DNA from: an uncultured Acetatifactor sp.
Lineage (GTDB): Bacteria; Bacillota; Clostridia; Lachnospirales; Lachnospiraceae
Direction: 5' to 3'
Length of the DNA: 56,433 nucleotides
Assembly (NCBI GenBank): GCA_910584865.1
Contig: CAJUCE010000034.1
Location: forward strand, 1 to 56,433
Position numbers and translations under genes: made by a program. Of this stretch, positions 51,012-56,433 are shown piece after piece. Positions within the stretch are counted from its first letter, which is position 1; the number at the start of each line of letters is the position of its first letter. The notes under the pieces are model-generated. The model had not been told where the DNA came from, did not search any database, and worked only from the letters and a program-made list of their open reading frames with translations.

Positions 51012-51895
51012 TGAGAGCCAGAAAGAAGATAACACCGGGAAAAACTCTGATTTATATTGTGGTGACATTGGTGGCCTGCTTTTGTCTGCTGCCCCTCATT
51101 TTGGTGGTGGCGGTTTCCTTTACGGCAGAGGAAGAGATTATCCGCAACGGATATTCCCTGTTTCCGGGACGACTTTCCCTGGAAGCTTACAAAATGCTTT
51201 TTAAAAACGGAAAAGAGGTATTCCGCTGCTATATCAATTCCGTGGGTGTGACGGCGGCGGGGACGGTTCTGGCAACGATGATTACGGCAATGGCGTCCTA
51301 CAGCCTGGCAAACCCTTCCGTTCGGTACCGCAACGCGATTTCCATGTTCTTTTTCGTGACCATGGTGTTTAACGGCGGAATGGTGCCCTGGTATATTATG
51401 TGCAAAAACCTGGGCCTGACGGAGAATTATCTGGCGCTTTTGATTCCCACGCTGATTTTCAGCCCCTTTAATCTGTTTTTGATGCGGAATTACATGCAGC
51501 AGCTTCCGGCTTCCCTGATGGAGTCGGCGAAGTTGGACGGGGCCAATGACGGGGTGATCGCCTTCCGGATTTACTTTCCCCTGTGCAAGCCCATTCTGGC
51601 CACGGTGGCGCTGTTTTACGGTATTGCCTACTGGAATGACTGGTGGAACGCCATTATGCTGGTGTCGGATTCGAAAATGTATCCCATTCAGTATTATTTG
51701 ATGAAACTGCGTTCGGATCAGAACTTTATGAAGCAGCTTCAGAGTGCCGGGGTGGCCGGACGGGGAGCATTTGCGCCTTCGGAGTCCCTGCAGATGGCTA
51801 CGGCGGCTATTACCATAGGGCCTATCGTTTTATTGTATCCGTTTTTACAGAAATATATCGTGAAAGGTCTGGTGATCGGATCGGTGAAGGGTTGA
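51011..51895 (+). CDS. YtcP/AraQ-type ABC sugar permease
   Basis: A 294-residue permease with six membrane segments and the EAA-type loop ESAKLDGANDGVIAFRIYFP near residues 176-195. Its ATG overlaps the TGA of the partner permease by one base. The YtcP/LplB pair is typical for uptake of oligosaccharides in Bacillota; a mannose-containing glycan is suggested by the GH2 gene downstream. Confidence 0.85.
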   Translation: MRARKKITPGKTLIYIVVTLVACFCLLPLILVVAVSFTAEEEIIRNGYSLFPGRLSLEAYKMLFKNGKEVFRCYINSVGVTAAGTVLATMITAMASYSLANPSVRYRNAISMFFFVTMVFNGGMVPWYIMCKNLGLTENYLALLIPTLIFSPFNLFLMRNYMQQLPASLMESAKLDGANDGVIAFRIYFPLCKPILATVALFYGIAYWNDWWNAIMLVSDSKMYPIQYYLMKLRSDQNFMKQLQSAGVAGRGAFAPSESLQMATAAITIGPIVLLYPFLQKYIVKGLVIGSVKG

Positions 51896-52217
51896 GAGGA
51901 AGGATTCCGGAATCTGTGTCCGTTTTCGCTTCCGACGGAAGTGTTGTTACAATTCTTTGGGAAGAATTTCTGGCCGGTAGGGAAGTGTCTGTAAGTTACA
52001 GGAAATTGTATCAGTTATTTTTCGACATTTCCTAAGTATATGCAGGAGAGGGAGATGGACAGACGGGAGCTTTCTGTCAATAGATGCTTAAGAAACAGTT
52101 GCCGAATCATTACATAGTGAACCACGTTCCGGGCAGGCATTCCGGCAGGGGAGTGAAAGCCGGGAAGAGGATCGGAGGTACATGAAGGGATTCGGCAGAA
52201 AGAAAAGGAGGATTTTT
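51896..52217 (+). other. Intergenic stretch between permease and binding-protein genes
   Basis: About 320 bp without a supported gene. No strong terminator or promoter seen, only short weak inverted repeats (for example TCTGTAAGTTACAG). Two ribosome sites occur near its end: GGAGG before ATG 52182 and AAGGAGG before ATG 52218. The region may adjust expression of the abundant binding protein. Confidence 0.4.
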
Positions 52218-53816
52218 ATGAGAAGAACAAAAATGAAGCAGGTAACGGGGTTAGCGGCAGCTGTTTTATTTTCCGCTGCGTTGCTTGCAGGCTGCGGAAA
52301 CGATGGGGGGACGCCGTCAGAGAGCGGTTCCCAGGGCGGTGAAAACCAGGATAGCAGCCAGGCAGGCGGTAACACAGAAAACAGCAGCCAGGAGAACAGC
52401 AGCTCGGAGAGCGGCAGCCAGGAAAATGAAAATTCCGGGGACGTGGTAACCATCAAATATCTGCGTCCCGGCACCGCGGTGGAGCACAATGACGAGCTGG
52501 TGCAGGCCATCAACGACAAGCTGGCGGCGGACGGCACAGGACTGCAGCTGGAGATTATGTATGTGCCCTCCGATGTTTTTTCGGACAAGGTGAACATGAT
52601 GCTGCAGGGAGGTGATGAGTTTGACCTTCTGGCAGTGATGGAGGATCAGAAATCCTTTACCACCTATATCGGAGCGGAAGGAATCATCCCCATCACCCAG
52701 TATGTGAAGGACAGCGAGGTGCTGAACCGGGTCATTCCCCAGTATATGTGGGAATCCGCCACGGTAGGCGGCGAGATTTACACCATTCCCGCCAACTGGA
52801 CGGAGAATGCAGATCAGGCATGCTGTATCACCATCCGGCGGGAGAAGCTGGAGGAGTTTGGCCTGGAGGATCCCAAGACCATGGAAGATCTCCTGAATAT
52901 GTGCCAGGTGTTTACGGAAAAGTGGGATGGTCCGTCTGCGCCGGTGATCATCCCCATGTACAAGGAGCCCTTTACCTGGCTGTTCCGCACTCTGGATACC
53001 TATCCCTTCACGGTACAGAAAGATTTGATTTTCATCGATCAGGAAGGAAACGTGAAGAACTGGGTGGAAACCGACGAATTCCGGCAGACCGCGGAATTTT
53101 TCCGGACATGCTATGAAAAGGGATACATCCCCGAAGACGTGCTGTCTTCTTCATGGTCTTCCTGGAATACCATGCTCACCGGAGATTTTATCTGGGTGGA
53201 TGGCTGCCAGCTTTGGGGAACGGAGGAAGTATGGAATGAGCGGATTCCGGGAACGAATCTGGATACCATCTATCTGAACCCGGATGCGGCGTCTTTCCGG
53301 CCTGCATCCTTCAGGAATGACACCGCGGTATCCGTGACCAGCAAGCATCCGGCGGAAGCCGTGAAATTCATGGAATGGGTATATTCCTCCCAGGAAAATT
53401 ATGACCTGATGGTGTACGGCGTGGAAGGCCTGACCTGGAAAAATGAGGGCGAGGGCCTGTATACCAAGCTGATTCCGGACTTCGAGTTCAACGCGGACTG
53501 GATGATCGGCAATATGGAATATGAGCGCTACGAAGTGGGGACCTACCAGAAATTCATTGACATCATGGGTGTGGAAAAACCGGATGCGGAAAACAGCATT
53601 GTGCTGAACTTCGTATTTGACCCGGCGAGCGTGGCCACGGAATACGCAAACTGCCTGGCGGAAGTGGAAGCCAAGGTATGGCCCATCAAGCTTGGCATCA
53701 TCTCCATGGACGAAGGCTACGAGGACGCGCTTGCGAAGCTGAAAGCCGCAGGCATTGAGAAGGTAGTGGAGGAGTACCAGAGGCAGTTGGACGAGTATCT
53801 GGCGGCGCAGGAATAA
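52218..53816 (+). CDS. Lipoprotein solute-binding protein of an ABC sugar transporter
   Basis: A 532-residue extracellular binding protein. Signal peptide MRRTKMKQVTGLAAAVLFSA ends in the lipobox LLAGC (Cys near residue 27). A Ser/Gly/Glu-rich linker (about 29-75) tethers the binding domain. Class features: TIKYLRPGTAVEHND, DEFDLLAVMED, FMEWVYSSQENYDLMVYGVE. It captures the sugar for the two permeases. ATG 52182 would add 12 basic residues and also has a GGAGG; 52218 gives the more typical signal peptide. Confidence 0.85.
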   Translation: MRRTKMKQVTGLAAAVLFSAALLAGCGNDGGTPSESGSQGGENQDSSQAGGNTENSSQENSSSESGSQENENSGDVVTIKYLRPGTAVEHNDELVQAINDKLAADGTGLQLEIMYVPSDVFSDKVNMMLQGGDEFDLLAVMEDQKSFTTYIGAEGIIPITQYVKDSEVLNRVIPQYMWESATVGGEIYTIPANWTENADQACCITIRREKLEEFGLEDPKTMEDLLNMCQVFTEKWDGPSAPVIIPMYKEPFTWLFRTLDTYPFTVQKDLIFIDQEGNVKNWVETDEFRQTAEFFRTCYEKGYIPEDVLSSSWSSWNTMLTGDFIWVDGCQLWGTEEVWNERIPGTNLDTIYLNPDAASFRPASFRNDTAVSVTSKHPAEAVKFMEWVYSSQENYDLMVYGVEGLTWKNEGEGLYTKLIPDFEFNADWMIGNMEYERYEVGTYQKFIDIMGVEKPDAENSIVLNFVFDPASVATEYANCLAEVEAKVWPIKLGIISMDEGYEDALAKLKAAGIEKVVEEYQRQLDEYLAAQE

Positions 53817-53840
53817 GAGAAGGCGAAAACAGGAGTATAT

Positions 53841-56433
53841 ATGGTAAAATTAAGTCTGGATGGAATTTATAAACTGAAAAGACTGGAGTACGGGGCCGAT
53901 ATGGGCCCCGTATTTTCAGAGAAATTTTTCCCGGCAGGGTATCTGGATGCCCGGGTGCCGGGAGATGTGAGGAGCGTCCTTAGGGAGCAGGGATATATCG
54001 ACGGCTATTATCTGGGGAAAAACCTGGATAAGGAGCGGTGGATTGAGGAGAGCGACTGGCTCTATGTGAAGGATTTCTACTGCAGGGAGAAGCTGCAGGG
54101 GAAGGAAAACCTGCTCTGCTTCGAGGGCATCGACACCCTGTCGGAAATCTGGCTCAACGGGGTATGTGTGGGGAAAACACAGAATATGTTCATCCCTTAC
54201 CGCTTTGATGTGGGAGAGGTGCTGCGGTACGGAGGCTGGAATACCCTGGCGGTGCGCATCGTATCTCCGGTAAAGGGTACGGAAAATATCGACAGGACGG
54301 ATATCTGGCCCCCGGAGGACAGTACCAGGATGGTAATCCGTAAGTCCCAGATGAACTGGGGATGGGATTTCTGCGGGCACTGCCTGACAAACGGAATCTG
54401 GAAATCCGTGTACATCCAGAGCCGGGACAGGGCTGCAATCGGGAAGCTGCATCTGCGGACGAAAGAAATCCGGAAGGGAGAGGCGGTCCTGGAGGCCTGT
54501 TGGGAGGTGCTGCCATGGGAGTCGGCGGCCGGGGGCAGGGGAGGCCTGGCCACAGGCAGGATTGGAGAATCCGGGACGGACGCTGTAAGTAAGGGGCTTA
54601 CTTTGAAGCTGACACTTACCTATGGAGGAACGGTTGCTGTGGAGCAGACGATTCCGCTCAGGCAGGCGGCAGGTGGCGGGGCAGAAGGCAGTATCAGCGC
54701 GGCGGCCGGCTTAGGCGGGGCGTTTTGCGGCAGTACGGAAATCCGGGTGGAAAATCCCCGTCTGTGGTGGCCCCGCCCCTATGGAGAGGCGGCGTTGTAC
54801 GAGGTCAGCGCCTGCCTGTACGAGGATGGCGCGGAGGTTGACAGCAGGCGGTTCTGCTTCGGCATCCGGACCGTGAACCTGAACCAGGAAAAATTGCCGG
54901 AAGGCGGGCGGCGGTTCCTGTTTGAGATCAACGGAAAGCCCATCTTTGTACGGGGAGCCAACTGGGTGCCCCTAAACTGTGTGTACGGCGAGATAAGGCA
55001 GGCGGATTACGACTTTTATTTTAAGAGGGTTCTGGAGTCCAATTTGAGTATGCTCCGGGTGTGGGGCGGCGGAATTTATGAGCCGGACATCTTCTTTGAT
55101 TTCTGCGATGAGAATGGTATCATGGTTTTCCAGGACTTCATGCTGGCCTGTGGGCTCTTTCCCCAGGACGATGGGTTCCTGGACCAGGTGTCGGAGGAAG
55201 TGGAGACCGTCATTGACCGGTATTATAACCGGGCCTCCCTTGTGCTGTGGTCTGCGGACAATGAACTGGACGAGGCCTATGAGTGGGCAGAACAACAGGA
55301 GCGTTTCCGGGAAAACAGGGTGAACCGGGTGGGAGTCCGCAGGGTGGTTCAGAAATGTGACCCTTACAGGCCGTTTCTGATCAGCAGTCCCTGCAGCCCC
55401 TTTGAGGAGGAAGAGGGTGGGAATTTCCCCGCGTCGCCTCTGCAGGGAGATGTGCATATCTATCTGACCAGATTTGAAAAAAGCAGCGAATACTATTACA
55501 GGAAGCTGTTGGAATTTGTGCCCAGGTTTATGAGCGAATACGGCTTCAGCAGCCTTCCGGCGGAGGATTCCTACTACCGCTTTAATTTCTTCGGGGAAAA
55601 ACTGGATCTGCAGAGGAATCCCTGGCTTGGGGAGCTGTCCTGGCTGGCCCGCATGGGGGAGCAGGGAAAGGAGAGTGATCTGATCTATATCACCCAGTAC
55701 ACCCACGCCCAGGCGCTGAAATACTGGATCGAGTACCTGCGCAGCGCAAAGTGGATCTGCGGCGGTTCGCTGTACTGGAAGTTCAATGACCCTGTGGCGC
55801 CAAACCGGGAGAATATGCTGTTTCCCTCTCTGATGTCCGCCATCGATTTTATGCGGCGTCCCAAACTGGCTTACTATTATGCCAGACGGGCCTATGAGGA
55901 TATCATTCTGGCCTGGCGGGAGGAAGAGGAAGGACTGGCGGTTTACGGCTGCAACGAGACGGAGCAGGCTCTGCCGGGAACCCTGGTGGCGGAGGTGCTG
56001 GATTATCGGGGCGCGGTGCAGGGCCGGTGGCGGAAGATCGCGGCAATAGAGGCGGACGCAGCCACAAAGATGCTTGTGATTCCAGGAGAGGAGCTGGAGG
56101 GCTTTGACAGATGCGAAACCTATGTGCGGGCCGTCTTTTCCAGTGGGGAACAGCGGTATGAGAACCGGTTCTGCCTGTTGGAAATAGGGGAATTTGATCG
56201 TGTGAAGCTGCCCCGGGCCGGGCTTGGGGTTTCGGTGGCATATCCTGGGGAGGCGAGATACACCGGAGAGGGTGCGCACATGGATGAAGGCAGATATCCT
56301 GGAGAGGGCGCACACATGGACGAGGCGAGATATTCCGGAGAGGGTGCGTACATGGATGAAGGCAGATATCCTGGAGATGGCGCACACATGGACGAGGCGA
56401 GATATTCCGGAGAGGGTGCGCACATGGATGAAG
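53841..56433 (+). CDS. GH2 beta-mannosidase-like enzyme, truncated by window end
   Basis: At least 864 residues, no stop before the window edge. Sugar-binding N-terminal domain (LDARVPGDV; LCFEGIDTLSEIWLNG), GH2 immunoglobulin-like domain, then the TIM barrel from about 365 (FVRGANWVPLN, SMLRVWGGGIYEPDIFFDFC). Acid/base Glu in LVLWSADNELDE near 472; nucleophile Glu in FMSEYGFSSLP near 570. Standard GH2 mannosidases are cytosolic and remove terminal beta-mannose; the absence of a signal peptide agrees. AGGAG precedes ATG 53841. From about residue 805 a 12-residue repeat (RYPGEGAHMDEA type) runs to the window end. Confidence 0.9.
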   Translation, partial: MVKLSLDGIYKLKRLEYGADMGPVFSEKFFPAGYLDARVPGDVRSVLREQGYIDGYYLGKNLDKERWIEESDWLYVKDFYCREKLQGKENLLCFEGIDTLSEIWLNGVCVGKTQNMFIPYRFDVGEVLRYGGWNTLAVRIVSPVKGTENIDRTDIWPPEDSTRMVIRKSQMNWGWDFCGHCLTNGIWKSVYIQSRDRAAIGKLHLRTKEIRKGEAVLEACWEVLPWESAAGGRGGLATGRIGESGTDAVSKGLTLKLTLTYGGTVAVEQTIPLRQAAGGGAEGSISAAAGLGGAFCGSTEIRVENPRLWWPRPYGEAALYEVSACLYEDGAEVDSRRFCFGIRTVNLNQEKLPEGGRRFLFEINGKPIFVRGANWVPLNCVYGEIRQADYDFYFKRVLESNLSMLRVWGGGIYEPDIFFDFCDENGIMVFQDFMLACGLFPQDDGFLDQVSEEVETVIDRYYNRASLVLWSADNELDEAYEWAEQQERFRENRVNRVGVRRVVQKCDPYRPFLISSPCSPFEEEEGGNFPASPLQGDVHIYLTRFEKSSEYYYRKLLEFVPRFMSEYGFSSLPAEDSYYRFNFFGEKLDLQRNPWLGELSWLARMGEQGKESDLIYITQYTHAQALKYWIEYLRSAKWICGGSLYWKFNDPVAPNRENMLFPSLMSAIDFMRRPKLAYYYARRAYEDIILAWREEEEGLAVYGCNETEQALPGTLVAEVLDYRGAVQGRWRKIAAIEADAATKMLVIPGEELEGFDRCETYVRAVFSSGEQRYENRFCLLEIGEFDRVKLPRAGLGVSVAYPGEARYTGEGAHMDEGRYPGEGAHMDEARYSGEGAYMDEGRYPGDGAHMDEARYSGEGAHMDE
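56253..56433 (+). repeat. In-frame 36-bp tandem repeat in the GH2 gene
   Basis: About five copies of a 36-bp unit, each 12 residues (GRYPGEGAHMDE alternating with ARYSGEGAHMDE), giving a 72-bp higher-order period. Copies are nearly identical, unlike the surrounding sequence. It continues past the window edge, so total copy number is unknown. Confidence 0.9.

Noticed and set aside
54972..56423. Long minus-strand open frame of 483 codons
   Set aside because: It lies opposite the GH2 gene, which has clear catalytic motifs; the protein is an antisense shadow with repeats mirrored from the 36-bp array.
1..56433. CRISPR arrays, tRNA or rRNA genes
   Set aside because: No regularly spaced identical repeats of CRISPR type and no tRNA or rRNA core motifs were seen; the 108-bp and 36-bp repeats have no unique spacers.

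Overview
The window looks like the chromosome of an anaerobic gut-type Bacillota, most probably Lachnospiraceae (inference). Reasons: strong AGGAGG ribosome sites, sigma-A-like promoters with 16-17 bp spacers, LoaP-type NusG paralogs, a T-box in front of aspS-gatCAB (indirect Asn-tRNA synthesis), a BlaI/BlaR1 pair, LplB/YtcP-type sugar permeases and a DUF6106-like membrane protein. No rRNA, tRNA, CRISPR array or complete insertion sequence was seen.

Layout. (1) 1-21930: a surface-glycan operon opened by two NusG-family antiterminators (the second a typical LoaP). It continues with a fused initiating sugar transferase/GT4, an FnlA-FnlB-FnlC-like set for UDP-L-FucNAc, further glycosyltransferases, an acetyltransferase, an EpsG-like polymerase, a sulfatase-fold transferase and a Wzx flippase. 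It ends in a phosphocholine module: LicD, three LicC-type nucleotidyltransferases (one fused to an SHMT-like PLP domain, one to a LicA-type kinase) and a BCCT choline transporter. From about 1.6 kb onward this block is visibly AT-richer than the genes after 26.6 kb. (2) 21944-26482: an island with a minus-strand STAND NTPase with TPR repeats and a decayed gene, bracketed by imperfect direct repeats 4.5 kb apart. (3) 26591-34680: a GC-richer acyl-carrier cluster (FkbH-like HAD, aldo/keto reductase, split transketolase, MaoC hydratase, ACP, MBOAT, DltD/AlgX-like SGNH protein). It looks like a pathway that builds a small hydroxyacyl-ACP and transfers it to a surface polymer. (4) 34680-38870: a small minus-strand unit, blaI-blaR1, a sirtuin, and a hairpin-rich MITE-like insertion. 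(5) 38826-44910: T-box, aspS, gatC, gatA, gatB. (6) 44983-48240: two membrane proteins and guaB. (7) 48435-56433: GntR/LacI-type regulator, two ABC permeases, a lipoprotein solute-binding protein, and a GH2 beta-mannosidase-like enzyme cut by the window end.

The most striking unexplained signal is a structured repeat of about 108 nt at three unrelated loci: tandemly before the ACP gene, before blaI and before guaB. Each has a 21-bp outer stem whose sequence differs by locus but stays complementary, and a conserved 18-bp inner stem with compensatory changes. Each ends in the same GGAACTGGAATAGGAG block, which supplies the Shine-Dalgarno sequence of the next gene. It is either a new 5'-UTR RNA element or a mobile palindromic element that donates ribosome binding sites.
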